From positions 1,798,001 through 1,862,000 of the forward strand of contig NW_015622541.1 in NCBI RefSeq assembly GCF_000835495.1: a stretch of 64,000 bases of DNA. Reading direction: 5' to 3'. This document shows positions 1 to 11,201 of this stretch, piece after piece. The notes beneath the pieces are model-generated. The model was not told the DNA's origin, made no database searches, and saw only the letters and a list, made by a program, of their open reading frames with translations. The position numbers were made by a program, and so were the translations under genes. How positions within the stretch are numbered: the first letter of the stretch is position 1; each line of letters opens with the position of its first letter. The stretch is from Cladophialophora immunda (lineage: Eukaryota; Ascomycota; Eurotiomycetes; Chaetothyriales; Herpotrichiellaceae).

Positions 1-1063
1 CTGGCGGTGTTTGTCGCCGTCTTCTCACTGAGCGGTACCAGTTTTTCTTCCCTAGCGTAGGCATCCATCTCTTGGGGTGAATTTGCGCAGTAGCGCCCTG
101 TGTGTGGCTGTGCGACAACGCCCATTCTCCGCGGTTTTGCTCCTACCATGTTCCGGGCCTCGAGCCTCGTCTCGTGTGGGCCATGCTTTATGCACGGCTG
201 TGATGAATCCTCAGCCTCGTGCCGGCGACGACGTCGTAACGAGTCTCATGCACTAGTTTGGCCGCCTAGTTGGTACACCGCCTTTTTCCCGCGCCTGCGC
301 CCGATTTATATGTGACGCCCGACCACGTCGGCCTTGGCGGAAACCTCATCAAACCCGTGGGAACTTCTTGGTCGACGCGTCGTAGTTGGGAGGAATGCTC
401 GTCTGTTCGCGACGTCCTTCTGGCTTCAGTTGCGCAGCAGCCGCGTGAAGTGACCAGAACTAGCCAGGCCGAACCATGCGTTGTCGTCGCCCATGCCTCG
501 TTTGAACTTCGCTCTTAAGGACCCTCTCTCAATCAGGTAACTCCCGCAGATCCACCGTTCATGCAGTGTTCGCATCATTCCGGAGTGGAAGCTAAATTAA
601 CGCGACCAATCAGTGCAATCTTATCTCAACCTCAGCCCTGCGCCTGAAGAAGTGGTGAGGGCTAGTATACCAGCGCATAGAGCTTGACAGTTGTCGCGCA
701 GATGTCTGGAAGCGGTGAGGCTCATGAGAAAGAGATGGTGGTGTGAGGCGGCACAGTTCGGAATTGCTGGCTCGTGGGGAAGCCGAGTTCTGACGTAATT
801 GGTCTGAATGCTCATCGCAGCTCGTGCTGTTCATACGAGCATCGTATGAGCGAACAGAACGATTCGGACAGTGCAAAACAGCCTTCCTCGGCGCTGCTGG
901 CTGTTGTCCTTTGTTCTTCCACTCATATCTCGCCTCCAATTTGACAAAGCCGTGGTTGTATGCCCAAACACCACCTCCCAAACCCTTCACCACCATCGCT
1001 TACTAGCTGCACGAACGGACAGCATTGCGCCCCGACACCGGCGACCAAGTCAGCCTCCCCCCA
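1..1063. other. Intergenic, no gene supported
   Basis: Only short overlapping reading frames on both strands, without a recognisable domain or convincing splice structure. The last 60 bases before the hydrolase ATG are C/A-rich, as expected for a fungal 5' leader. The window edge may cut a gene whose remainder lies to the left, but nothing here shows it. Confidence 0.5.
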
Positions 1064-1684
1064 ATGGCTCCCAAAACAGCACTCCTTGTGGTCGACATGC
1101 AGGCCATCTTCGAGCCCATGACTACAATTGCTCTCCCGAATATCATCAAACTGTGCGAGCATTTTTCAAAAACTTCGGCGCCCATCGTATTCACCAAACA
1201 CGGCCATCCGAAGGACGAAATGGTCGCAAATTCACGCAGTCAGCTGGTTCGGAAATGGGGCGTGTCAGGCTCAATCGGAGAAGGATCTCCAGAAGGAGAG
1301 ATGCTGCCCGAGCTGCATAAGTTTCTGCCCAAGAACTTTAGAACAAAGCACGTCACAATTGGAGAGTCCCTACCAGAGCCCACGTCGCCCGAGTTCCCTA
1401 AGCTCGTGCCGAAGAACACCTATGATAGCTTCATCCACACCCCCTTGTCAAGGATACTGGAGCATGCACAGATCGAGCGTGTAATTGTCGTTGGAGTGAT
1501 GACGGATTGTTGCTGCGATACATCTGCTAGAGCTGCTTTCAATCGTGGGTATGAGACATGGCTCATTAGTGATGCTTGTGGAAGTGCGAATGATCGACAA
1601 CATAAAGCTGGACTTAGAGGGTTCGAATTCGCGTTTGGCGAGGTGATGACCACGAAGGAAGCGATGGAACGGCTGGCAACGTGA
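1064..1684 (+). CDS. Isochorismatase-like cysteine hydrolase
   Basis: Single-exon gene of 206 residues, the usual length for the isochorismatase-fold hydrolases (nicotinamidase, isochorismatase, ureidoacrylate and N-carbamoyl hydrolases). The start is the ATG at 1064; the frame is open upstream but has no earlier ATG. The catalytic triad is visible: Asp11 in LLVVDMQ, Lys117 in PKNTYDSF, and Cys150 in the motif VGVMTDCCCDTSARAAF, which matches the family T-x-x-C-x-x-[ST]-[ST]-A-R signature. Such enzymes hydrolyse an amide or vinyl-ether bond through a cysteine thioester. The substrate cannot be read from the sequence, and no biosynthetic neighbours help. The run of three cysteines at 149-151 is unusual. 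It is probably cytosolic, since no signal peptide or membrane segment is seen. Confidence 0.88.
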   Translation: MAPKTALLVVDMQAIFEPMTTIALPNIIKLCEHFSKTSAPIVFTKHGHPKDEMVANSRSQLVRKWGVSGSIGEGSPEGEMLPELHKFLPKNFRTKHVTIGESLPEPTSPEFPKLVPKNTYDSFIHTPLSRILEHAQIERVIVVGVMTDCCCDTSARAAFNRGYETWLISDACGSANDRQHKAGLRGFEFAFGEVMTTKEAMERLAT

Positions 1685-2390
1685 GTTGAAGTGCTGATGG
1701 ATGGTTGCACTGCTTAAGGCTGGGCTGAGGAAATGTATCAGTCAGGGGGGGGCACCACCTCTGGACAGAACCCATTTCGCAGCTCGCAGGAGTGGGATTT
1801 GGCCTGCGGTCGTGCTTATTAGTGAATGCCTCAAAATGCAAAAGCTCTGCGTCTCAAACCATCAATGTGACTGATCTTCTTCGAATCCGCTATTTCACAC
1901 TGTCGCTGAATAATATACAAGCTTTTCCTCCTCGATGAGCTTGTTGCCGTCGTCACTCTCGTCAAACTCTTCCTGTCGCTCCCACGCTTTGCTCACCGAT
2001 CGTCCGCCGCAGCACGAATCGGCAGGTGAAGGTAGCTGAGGAGTCGAGAGGCGCAGAAACGAAGGGAGAGAAAAGAGGTAGAACATACTAGGTTTGAAGA
2101 AAATCAAATCTATGTTTGAGTTGTTTGCCAAAGGAAGAATCAAGTACAATGTCATTGCTAACTGCAAGAGTGCTTGCGTCCGTTTGATTCGCATAGCAAG
2201 AGCGAAGCACGATCTTTTCTCTCGTCCTCATTATCATTGTCATTCTCATCATCATTGGAAAAAAAGCAAAATGCTATGAGCATAGCAGTCAATCGCCGCA
2301 GTTCATCACGACCATGAATCGGTTGTACCCTCTACCACAACTCGCTATACCGGTCCTTCCCAGCTCCTTTTCCTATCCTAAGCCGCCATT
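1685..2390. other. Intergenic between convergent genes
   Basis: Separates the hydrolase from the convergent DUF6594 gene. A 63-codon minus-strand frame (ATG at 2086, ending near 1895) has an acidic tail but no recognised domain, and is not called. A run of cat/tcat triplets lies at about 2229-2255. Confidence 0.4.
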
Positions 2391-3364
2391 CTAGCACGAA
2401 TTTCCATTTGAATTCCCCACAAAGACGACAAGAACAGCTGCGAAAGCAGCGGACGCCGCGAAACATTCAGCTCGTTTGGGTCGGGCAACCAGCGAGAGTA
2501 CTGTGGAGAAGAGAAGGGTGCACGCTACGATAGCCGCCATCCTCTTCTTAGGGTCATTGATGAGATAGATTCCGAAGGCTGCAACGGTCGGGAGCACCGA
2601 GGCCAAAATAGTAGACAACGTGTCGATGGTGGTCGTGATATAGCTGTCAGGATAGTTGATGATGTGCTTATGTTTTCCGGCACCTGCCCACGCCTCGACG
2701 ACCGCGATGGGGTCATGGAATTTGTGGCCAACGTGCTTATGGTAGACAGATTTTGCCATTTTATCGATGAATCTCGACAGGGCGTCTCTATCAGTGTGCA
2801 GCCCGGCCACTGAAGTCAGGTCCTTGATATTTTCCTCATCCCATGTTTCGAACTCATGAGCCGTCAGAAACGAGTCTCCACTGCCGGGCGGCTTCTCGAG
2901 CAACTCGTGGAGCGTGGCCAAGTCGGCCTTGTTTACAGGAGCAAGCCGGCAGAGGGAGGCAAATTGGAGAAGGGCTGTGTCTAGTAGGTGGGCACAAAGG
3001 CTGTCAACACAAGTCTTTTCCGAGGCATGGCTGCGGAAGGAGAGGTTCAGGGTGACGCACTGTACTCTCTGAGCAGGCCTCGCATCTCGAGGGTTCTGGT
3101 CCATTGCAGGCCAGTAAGGGGGTGCTCGTGTGGACCTTTCATAGCCGAAATGTCGGACTCGAATTCCTTCCTCAACGGATCGGCCGCGTTGCGGTCGTCC
3201 TCGATGGCTACCCGAAGAGCATGCTCGTGGTTCACAATCTCAGCCTGCAGGCAGAGCAGGTTCCTAGCATTCAGGATGAGAAATCTCCGGAAGATACAGA
3301 GCCCTGGATAAGATCCCATCACTCCTGCTAGTTCATTGTAGCCACCCATTGTCGAATTCTCCAT
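2391..3364 (-). CDS. DUF6594 membrane protein, module copy 1
   Basis: Two-exon gene: exon 1 is 3364-3061, the intron is 3060-2981 (80 nt, gtgcgt...ctag), and exon 2 is 2980-2391, giving 297 residues. Splicing joins the family motif as LLREYNTALLQ, which fixes the intron. The N-terminus carries the DUF6594 signature (GYNELAG, then IFRRFLILNARNLLCLQAE), followed by the conserved E-D-R-N helix. The C-terminal 100 residues contain three hydrophobic segments starting near LPTVAAFGIYL and ending at a short polar tail, as in the family. DUF6594 is a large fungus-specific family of unknown function, often located near het/NLR-like genes. The second copy at 10238-11201 has the same exon layout. Identity between the two is low but spans the whole length, so the duplication is old. 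Confidence 0.85.
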
Positions 3365-5413
3365 CGTTGAAGCGTGCTAGGAACAGAAGAATGCCTCCTG
3401 AGAGACAGCCTTCATCGTGGGCGGACCGACGAAGAGCGCAGCGAGAAGCGGCAGAGTGAGGCTCAGACCCTCTTTCACCGCATGCAATGATGAGTTGGCA
3501 ATCCGGCTGCATAATGTTACCCAAGGGCAGAGCAGACCAGTAACAGAGGCCGACGGTCGTGGTGTAGGGGACTAGAATGCTGCAGGCCCTGTGACGAATG
3601 AGTTGGGACATGGGCCAAGGGAGATGCAGCAGAGAGGTTCATGCGTGAGGAGAGCCACCAGTCAGACCCCAAACACTTCCAGATTGTAGTTTTGAGGGCA
3701 CCGCCAATGGCGTCTCTCCACCCCAGGTCGAGGCGCGAGCGTAAGTGCGTGATACTGGTGATTGTGAGAAAGTGGCCAGGGTAGTTCACAGCAATAGCGA
3801 GGACTCAGGGGTCTACCTCGTACCCAGCGAAATGACCCGAAAAGCATAAAAGGACACTGACAGCCCACCTCGATCTTGCGCGAACACTTCTTCTCTCTTC
3901 GCAATTTTCCACGTTATCTGCCAGTTTCTTCCCACTGAACTCCGCCAAAATCGTCTTGGATCACGGACGCCAATCACATCCACATGGTGAGGGCTAGCAG
4001 AAGCGCTCCCTTGACTGTTTTTGGCAGGTCGTTACCGAAACAAAGCCTTACCTTGAAGAGACGTCCGTCCGATGCATGCTCACTATTTGAGCCACCTGCC
4101 TCTGTCTTCGACTGTATCTTCGAATCTTGATGCCTCCCTGTCTGTGATTTCATGAGTCTTGGGACAGATACATCCTTCCCTTCTGGGCGAAGTTGACGGC
4201 ATCGCCATACCATCACGGCGACAGCACCGCGAAATGTTAGCGACCTAGCTGGGAGATGCGGATGAATCTCGGACGAAAGGGGATCGAGCACGCTACCTTT
4301 GGCGGCAAGAGGAGACATGGCCGGGTATCCTATCGGCCACGCGAATGGCCTACTACCCGCAAGAAGAGCCTTACACGACTTTAGCCAAGAAACTCAGCAC
4401 CACCGCGGCGGACCGGAACGATTGCCCAAAATCCTCGAGTTGTTGTGACAAGTGCTATCCGCATCTTCATATGGGGAGACAGCAGCTGATGCCATGTTTG
4501 TGAACGGCTCCAGAACAACTAGCTGTTGCCTGGGAGCCCAAGTCTCACAGTGGGATTGCTATGGATGCCTCGTTTCAGACGCAGGAAGCAGCGCGCTGGA
4601 CTGGTGGATGGCAATCTCGCTCGGAAGCTCAGTCATGAGGCTAACGGGGGCTAGTGAGGCTCCCCGACACCCAGGGGTGCCATCTCATCCGTCCAGACAC
4701 TGCGACGCGTCGTACGCCTCTGCGAGGCACCACGCTATACCGGCACTTTCACGCTCGCGGGGAACGGGAGTGACGTCTCTGACAGCCTCGAGAATTTAAC
4801 GCACGAGCACCATTGGCACATTTCAGCGATTTCAAAGAAGTTCGAGGGACGTGATCAAGCAAATCTTGATTGTTTGGATGCATCCGAGACTCATTCTGTG
4901 GCGACGGTCTGTTGGTGATTCTTCTTGCGGGACGTGCAGCCAAAGTCCTGGACTTCTCTGCCCGCAATTGCCCTGGACGGAGATTCCATCGTCGCCGTTC
5001 TTCTCACCGCGACCTGGCTCTCCTGTGGCTTCCGACCAGCCTTTGAATGGTTTGGGTCAGGAAATGTCCCTTCCTGGTCTTTCCCACTCGTATTTGCACT
5101 AATGCCAGCCTTGAGCAGGGCCTGGGGTTCGGTACGTGAAGCATGGCAACCGCGAGCGAGTCCCCTATTCTCGATGGTGTGGAAATCGCAGTGCTTCCCA
5201 GCCCCTTTTCTGTTGCGATGGCTTTGCATGTGGCAGCACCCTTTTCTCCTGTTCTCTGCGCAGTAAGTGTCTTGTTGCAATGCTCATCATCTCTGTTTGA
5301 TCGATCCTTTTGAGTTCTTTGAAGAGCAGCCGAAGTTGTCACTTGGTTTCTCCGTTGCTACCGGACCGTCTTCACCCACCTTCTTCCCATCTGCAGCTCG
5401 AGACGTTGCACTC
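3365..5413. other. Intermodule spacer, copy 1
   Basis: About 2 kb between the diverging DUF6594 and retropepsin-like genes. It holds a TATA-like CATAAAA at 3845-3851. The corresponding spacer of copy 2 has TATAAA at 11766, which is 7.92 kb away, the same offset as the genes. The 13-mer tgtttggatgcat near 4871 also recurs in the copy 2 spacer near 12494. No gene is supported; short frames lack domain or codon support. Confidence 0.5.
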
Positions 5414-6439
5414 ATGGCTGTGAATATCTATGTTCCTCCCAGCCTACACAGCCGACAGCCAGTTACCGTGAATGTTTTTATAACCAACGTTGAAAATGAT
5501 CAAGGAGCAGCAACGCAGCCGCCTAGTCCATTTCCACCCGGAATCCATCATCCTGATCCTGCCCGAAAACACCTCGTTCAAGACGTTTCAAACCCCACCT
5601 CGCCGCCACCTCTCAGAAGGGATCTTGCTGTTGCTGTAAACTCCTCGGGGAGTTTCAGAAATCTTTTCGGCCGGGGGCTGGTATCATCTGCGAGATGGAA
5701 ACAATGGCATCAAAGAGCTCATTACCTAAACTTGAGAAGAGGCTTCCCGCACGGACTTTTCTTCAAGTCACAAGTGGCAAGGCCAAGTGAGCGGCATTGT
5801 AGCGCCTGCGGGGGGAAATGGTTTCATAAGGCTGCGGAGCAAAATACTGCTGCCAATTGCCATCTTGCTTGTGATACAAAAGCGAGCGAAACCTCCGCTC
5901 TAGATTTCCAAAGTCGCTGCTGCCGCGGTTCGACTGATCATCTTGCACAACCCGGGAGCCATGGAGGATTTATCGAACCCCCCAAGTGTGTGGCATCCGT
6001 CCTCCCAGTGCGACAACCTTCCATGGCCGGCAATAATCCCCGAGTGCGTCGGTACAGAACTCTCGAGCTGATTGTGCGGATGCCCAACGGCGGAGAGGAC
6101 CCTTTCTTCGCAACAATGGACACTGGCGCCGACCTCAGCCTAATGACTTTAGCTGCAGCCAAGGTGCTGGGGTATGAACCCAGTGACCGAAACAGTGGCA
6201 CTGTGTTGACAGGCATGGAAGGGCATAAGGCTATCTCCTTAGGGACGGTTCAGATCCCGTTCAAGCTCCGGTGCGATAGCAAAGAACGATCGAGCGAGTT
6301 CCATGTTGTGCACGACCTGGCTGGACACAAAGCCCTTCTGGGCGTGCAGCTGATCATGGAGCTGGATCACCTTCCTCGACCTCCTTGTCAGAAATGCGAG
6401 GATGCCGTACTCAGTAGCGCCTCGCCCCGACCGGTGTAG
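5414..6439 (+). CDS. Retropepsin-like aspartic protease, module copy 1
   Basis: Single open frame; the first ATG is at 5414 (341 residues). The first 200 residues are Pro/Ser-rich and basic without a recognised domain, apart from a possible Cys/His cluster (HCSACGGKW then NCHLAC, residues about 135-155). The C-terminal 140 residues form a retropepsin-like fold. FFATMDTGADLSLMTL has the active-site Asp at residue 236 in a D-T-G triad, followed by a flap-like glycine region and the second-half motif FHVVHDLAGHKALLGVQL, comparable to the retropepsin ILG turn. Such domains are dimeric aspartic proteases in Ty/gypsy elements and in cellular Ddi1-type proteins. No RT, RNase H or integrase lies nearby, so this is probably a host gene rather than an active element. 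Proteolytic activity is unproven. Confidence 0.72.
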   Translation: MAVNIYVPPSLHSRQPVTVNVFITNVENDQGAATQPPSPFPPGIHHPDPARKHLVQDVSNPTSPPPLRRDLAVAVNSSGSFRNLFGRGLVSSARWKQWHQRAHYLNLRRGFPHGLFFKSQVARPSERHCSACGGKWFHKAAEQNTAANCHLACDTKASETSALDFQSRCCRGSTDHLAQPGSHGGFIEPPKCVASVLPVRQPSMAGNNPRVRRYRTLELIVRMPNGGEDPFFATMDTGADLSLMTLAAAKVLGYEPSDRNSGTVLTGMEGHKAISLGTVQIPFKLRCDSKERSSEFHVVHDLAGHKALLGVQLIMELDHLPRPPCQKCEDAVLSSASPRPV

Positions 6440-7043
6440 GGGGGGAATGGATCATGTGTGCCGTTGGAGGGCACCACTCTGTCTGAGCCGATTGTCTGGG
6501 TTAGTGACGTGGCAAGGGAGACCCCTTCACAACGGGGCGTTTGGCGCGCTGTACAAATGAGGCTTGTTCATATAATCGATAGAATTTGATTCGAAAAAGT
6601 CCCTTCACCGATACTTTCGTATGAGACTCCTCGACACCAATTGAGACCTTTATTGGCCAGCACCTCTGCTCCCAGGGGATATCGACGAATGATGGTCGGG
6701 CCCCGACCTCCCGGGCAGAGCTCCATTGCCCGTGCTGCCTGGCGTTGTCGTGGCTCAATAGACCTGATCATGTTAGGCACGTATGAAGTCGCTCCCACAC
6801 TCCTTTGTCGCTGCACAGGACTTTGCTGCTGTGCCACCCCAGTCGGCTTCACGCTTCCACTGGATAGGTCCGTCGCCAGAGGTCCGTCTTCTGGTTGCCT
6901 TGTCGATGGGATCCTTGCTTTCCGGGCACCTCGCATAGAAAGGGGACCGCAGTTCCTCTCTGCTCAGGCCCTCGACAGCGGCTGCCGTAGCTTTCCCTGA
7001 TTCTTCCCTGCGAAACGCCAGATTAGATAGAGAGTCTTCCGTC
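6440..7043. other. Spacer and probable promoter
   Basis: Separates the retropepsin-like gene from its smaller partner. At about 6935 a CATAGAAAG stretch stands roughly where the paralogous gene of copy 2 has TATATAAAG. That suggests an eroded TATA box 110 bp before the ATG. No gene is seen. Confidence 0.35.
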
Positions 7044-7682
7044 ATGGACGCACCCAAACAGCCAGCGGCCAAATGCGATAGCATCCCCCAAGATGGTGGC
7101 GAACAACAACACGGGTTGGAGAAGCTCGACGGGGAGGATCGCGAGCCGATCATGATCCTCGACCATTCTATGCGGTGGCGACCTATGCAAGCATCGGTAG
7201 ATTGTAGCCTGCCTCGTCACCGAATCGATCTTCAGACATTGAGACAGGTCCATGGTCAGCATGTGAAGTTCTCCCCGGACGAACACTCTCACCCAGGTTT
7301 GGCTGGTAGCTGCATTGGCACGTTCAATCTAAGGGTTGAGTCGCACGCCAGTGCCGATGGCTTCAGAGAGGTTTTCTGCATAGTCAAGGACGAGGACCGG
7401 GGAGTGGTCCTGACCAGGTCGTTGAAGGTAAAGGCCGACCAGGCGTCGATCTTCCCTATTGGGAACTGGGGCGGTGTGAGCACCAAAGGTTCGTCAAACT
7501 TTCCACGGTCTCACCTTCTGGCTCCTCGCTCACTGTCCACAGAACAAAAGCGCCTCCAGAAAGAAGCGAGAGAACGAGCAAAGAAGAGAGAAAAGGAGAA
7601 GAGTAAGGAGAAGGACGAGGCCCAACGTGAGAAAGACAAGGAGATCAGAGGGGAGCCTTCGACGCAGCAATCGACGTCTTGA
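7044..7682 (+). CDS. Degenerate retropepsin-like protein with charged tail, copy 1
   Basis: ATG at 7044. The frame is open to 7682 (212 residues unspliced), but a probable 69-nt phase-1 intron (7474-7542, ending tccacag) would remove 23 residues and keep the frame, leaving 189. An overlapping better donor (gtgagc at 7476) would shift the frame. The body aligns by eye with the DTG protein next door. MQASVDCSLPRHRIDLQTL (Asp53) stands where that protein has the D-T-G triad. Further on, GTFNLRV and FREVFCIVKDEDRGVVLT match its GTVQIPF and FHVVHDLAGHKALLG stretches. The active-site T and G are gone, so it should not be a protease. The C-terminus is an extremely charged K/E/R helix. The paralogue at 14975 has an intron at the matching place and phase. 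Confidence 0.65.
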   Translation: MDAPKQPAAKCDSIPQDGGEQQHGLEKLDGEDREPIMILDHSMRWRPMQASVDCSLPRHRIDLQTLRQVHGQHVKFSPDEHSHPGLAGSCIGTFNLRVESHASADGFREVFCIVKDEDRGVVLTRSLKVKADQASIFPIGNWGGVSTKGSSNFPRSHLLAPRSLSTEQKRLQKEARERAKKREKEKSKEKDEAQREKDKEIRGEPSTQQSTS

Positions 7683-10237
7683 GAGGGTCGGCGCAACACA
7701 GTTCTCTTTGAGCCTCGAAGGCAGCCTGCACAGCCTGTTTTGGGAGGAAAACAACGGCCACTTGGCCGGATCAAGAAACACCAGATCTTATGACCTTTTT
7801 CTCACAGTGTCGTTATCTAATTGGAGTTATGTATATGCATCAGAGGGAAAAAGAGAGTCGAGCAGAGAACTCATCCTAACCATTATGGCGGTGAGAGGGA
7901 AGAAAAAAAAGGGAAGGCCAATGAGCGACGTCGAGTATCTTTTCCATCACGTGCGTTTTGTTGTGGTAGATTCGCAAAATGTGACAGCAATAATAATCGG
8001 CCGCAGAGGCCAATCACTTGGAAAGAATATTTGAGAGTCGTCACAACGATTAATTTCTGCCCGTGGTGTGAAAAGAGAGAGAGAGAGAGAGAGGGTCGTC
8101 CAATGCCGTGAGTGTCTGTGTCACGGTGACGGTGACGGTGACGGGGCTGGGGGATTTCCAGGGGTTTTCAGCCTCGTGGCATGTGCGGCCCACAAATCCT
8201 TTGCCGCCCACGCATCTCCTCTTCTACTCGACCAACTTGGTCAATCACTTAGTTCTCTGACAAAGTGGTCTCACACAGGAGAAATGGGACTTCTTCATGC
8301 AGCCTGGTCCGGGCTTCAAGGAACGGTAACACAGATCCGTCACAAATTTCTCGTAACCGGGACAGCCTGTCCCTTTTCACTGCTAAGTCGAAGGCCGCGA
8401 TAGTTCCTTATACCTGCCCCGACCTTGAGCTGTACGTGGTATTCACCGGTGGTATGGCGAGCCCATACTCAATATGGAGCACAAGCACGTCTCTGCTTGG
8501 ATGCGGGACGATACTAGCTTGAATTCCGAAGGATAGAATTCCTTGTCGACTACTTTCGCGAATTGTGAGGGAGGGTTCCTATGAAAGCCCTGGGCATGTT
8601 GCGCCCTCGGCTAGTTGGACGTGTAACTTACTGGGATATCCCCGTCGCCTGGATCCCTCCTCGTTTTTATCCAAGTTCCTCACCGTACCATCCTTCACAG
8701 TGACAGCAGGCCACGGCGCCTATATTGTCAGGAACATGCCTACCTTGGACTCCTTCTTTGTTGTTGAAATTCGCCTTATTAACGGTCGCGGATCTCGGTT
8801 GCATTTCGACGTGTACATCCCCATGTCACATCTCCGTGGGTCATTGCGGCGGCTCACTAGGCTTTGGCTTCGGCTGCTCACAGGACGTCGTACCCATAGT
8901 GAATGGGCCACAAAACGCCCACCGGAAAATAGCCAGAGCACCCAGGCCTCTCACCCACCGCTTTGTCTGGGTGTGATTCAGTAAGTCAATGCCCAACGGG
9001 GTCTGCAACCATTTATTCTACGTGGGTAGAATCGGGCCCTAATCTCCAGGCACCGCAACGCATGGAACTGTCGACAATAACCACCCACCAGCACAAACCT
9101 AACGTTAGAACGGGTTTTGTCGGCCATGTCATATATTCGATCCTCGATCCCTAAATGCCCACCCACTCTTTACGACACAAATACCTAAGTATCTCATCGT
9201 AAGGTCAAGTAGGAGCGACCTTTCTAGGCATGTTACGCGACGAGTTGGACCTCGTGCTGCCCGAGCGGCCTCGCTGGGCCTGCCTTTGTGCCTGGCCTGG
9301 CCTGGACTGAGCTAAGTAATCCAGCTGACTATCAGCTAGTAGGGCTGGTACCCAGCGGCCGAAAGAGCCAGCTACCTGGGTACCTCCCTACGTTGTTAGG
9401 TCTTCATCTTACGGGCTGCCCTGGGACGTTAGCTGCGCTGTAATTACTATCCTCGCAACTTTACGCCGCTTAGGGATCCCTGGAGGTCCTTCCTTATCCG
9501 TAATACCTACCTACCTACCTAGGCAATAACAAATTTCTTGTCTTAGTCGAAAAAGAAAAAAGAGAAAAAAAAAACATTGATACTTGTGCGTGTTTCTTCT
9601 TCTACATAACTACATGTCTACATGTCCATTTCTCGCCCCTAGTACGGAGTATTGTTATTACTTTCGCCCAGAAAGGGCCTTTTTCAGAAAATTAGGATCC
9701 GATGTCCGTGTAAGTCAATGATTTTTTTTTTCGGGCTAGATAGTTTGTTTTTCGTATCACGATCATGCGTGCATGTACCAAATCTAGATGTCCTTGGTAA
9801 ATTGGCCCTTTAAGATCTGATGTGCCGTTGGAACGAAGAGGACCCTCCAAAGCCCAAAACAAATCATAAACTTTGACTCAGAGTAGGGAGAAGAGAAACA
9901 GGAAAGAGGAATTAGTCCGTACCGTGTCGAGATAGATACAGCAACTGGACTTCAGAATCACAGGGCAGAGACGGGAACAAAAATGGAATGCGACGGGATA
10001 GGAATTTACCCTCAAAGCAGAAACGATCAAGATTTATCAGTAGATCTCATCGTTTGAAGAACGAGCAACAACCTGGACGACCTTCATCGGACTGATGTAG
10101 GATCTAACAAGCGCATGATACACACTCGGGGTGTGTTCATGCTCCAACTGACAGCCACCTCTCTACCAGTCTCTCTATCTCGAGCTCCACCACATAAGGA
10201 CTGGCGCCGGCACGTCCACGTAGCAATTCCTCCTCTT
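7683..10237. other. Inter-copy spacer, AT-rich and low complexity
   Basis: 2.5 kb between the two module copies. It contains a GA dinucleotide tract (about 8074-8094), a (GGTGAC)-type run (about 8121-8144), (CTAC)n near 9505, purine and T-rich tracts at 9548-9575 and 9720-9730, and GGTACC-rich sequence around 9350-9400. Open frames at 8068-8984 show no domain. The 9150-10080 interval is stop-rich on both strands. No repeat unit marking a duplication breakpoint was visible by eye. Confidence 0.5.
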
Positions 10238-11201
10238 CTAACAGACGCAGCCCGTATTATTGGAGATGAAAACAATCAAGACGGCAGTGAACGTGGCCGT
10301 GGCGACAAAAGAGTCGATCCTGCGCGGCACGCCGACGCACGCGAGGGCGACGCTGAAGAGGAAGCTGAAGAGCACGATGGTGCCCAGGCGCGCCCGCTCG
10401 TTGTCGATCACGAATAAGGCCGAGACCGAGAGCGTCGGCAGGGTGCCGGCGAGGAAGGTGGTGACGGCGGTGACGCCCCTCGCGATTTCCCGCCGCGGGT
10501 ACTGGACCAGCTCGGTCGGCGCGGCGGCCGCCCAGTCCTCGTCCAGGGGCTCGGGGTTGTAGCGCCGCTGGCCGAAGCGCTTGTGGATGACCTTTGTGAG
10601 CAGCCACTCGAGCGCCGAGGAGAGCAGGTCTCGGTCCCCCTCCTGCTCCGTCAGGGATGTGAGGTCGTACTCCTTTTTCTTGGTCCAGGTCCGCAGCTCG
10701 CGGCCGTGCAGAAAGTAGTGTGGCCCGGGAGGGGTCATCAGCGCCTCTCGGAGGCACGCGAGGCTCGGCTGGTGGACGGCAGGCAGGTCGTAGAGTTTGC
10801 GGGTTTGGAGGAGCAAGTCATCTTCAAGCACCACAGCAACCGGAAAAAGTCAGCAGCGACCCCAAAAAGCAACGGGCTGGTTTGAAGGAGGTCAACAAAA
10901 ACCACGTGCTGTATTCTGGGAGGAGACGACAAATCTCCCGCATCAGCCCCCTCTGTACTTTTGAGCCGTCAGAGTCGCTCGTGGAATTGAGCATCGCTCC
11001 AAAGCTGAAGGCGAACCGCTGTCGTTCAGGGTCGCCGGAGTTTCGATCTTCTTTGATCGCGAGGATGAGTCGGGCCTCTTTTTCAGCCAGTTCAGCCTGC
11101 TTGAACAGTAACGCGCGGTAGTTCAGGATCTTGAATGTCCGGAAGATGGCAAATTCAGAATATTGGGCCATGTTCGAGGACAAGTGGTCGTAACCCTCCA
11201 T
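10238..11201 (-). CDS. DUF6594 membrane protein, module copy 2
   Basis: Two exons: 11201-10910 and 10821-10238, giving 291 residues. The N-terminus (YDHLSSNMAQYSEFAIFRTF, then LLFKQAEL) and the E-D-R-N helix match copy 1. The C-terminus again has three hydrophobic stretches beginning at LPTLSVSALFVI and a polar end. Alignment with copy 1 requires joining LLPEY to NDLLLQ. The only junction that gives this is an 88-nt intron, 10909-10822, with a GC donor (gcacgt) and an ordinary AG acceptor. Copy 1 has gtgcgt at the identical position. No GT donor nearby keeps the frame. The coding part is GC-rich compared with copy 1. The function of the family is unknown. If the GC donor is not used, the gene would be broken. 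Confidence 0.8.

Noticed and set aside
1895..2086. 63-codon minus-strand ORF with acidic tail
   Set aside because: Coding-like C-terminus but no domain, no promoter evidence and no homologue recognised; too weak to call.
5267..5413. N-terminal extension of the retropepsin-like frame
   Set aside because: No ATG in this stretch; the frame is merely open upstream of the ATG at 5414.
8041..8150. GA and GGTGAC repeats as a CRISPR-like array
   Set aside because: Simple tandem repeats without spacers in a eukaryotic genome.
8068..8984. Plus-strand frames in the inter-copy spacer
   Set aside because: Overlapping frames with no domain, generated partly by GA and GGTGAC repeats.
9480..9530. CTAC/CCTA repeats as telomeric sequence
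   Set aside because: Only a few CTAC units; the fungal telomere unit TTAGGG is not present in tandem.
10901..10908. GT donor gtggtt as the splice site of DUF6594 copy 2
   Set aside because: Joining it to the only usable acceptor gives an immediate frameshift and stop; the GC donor restores the family motif.
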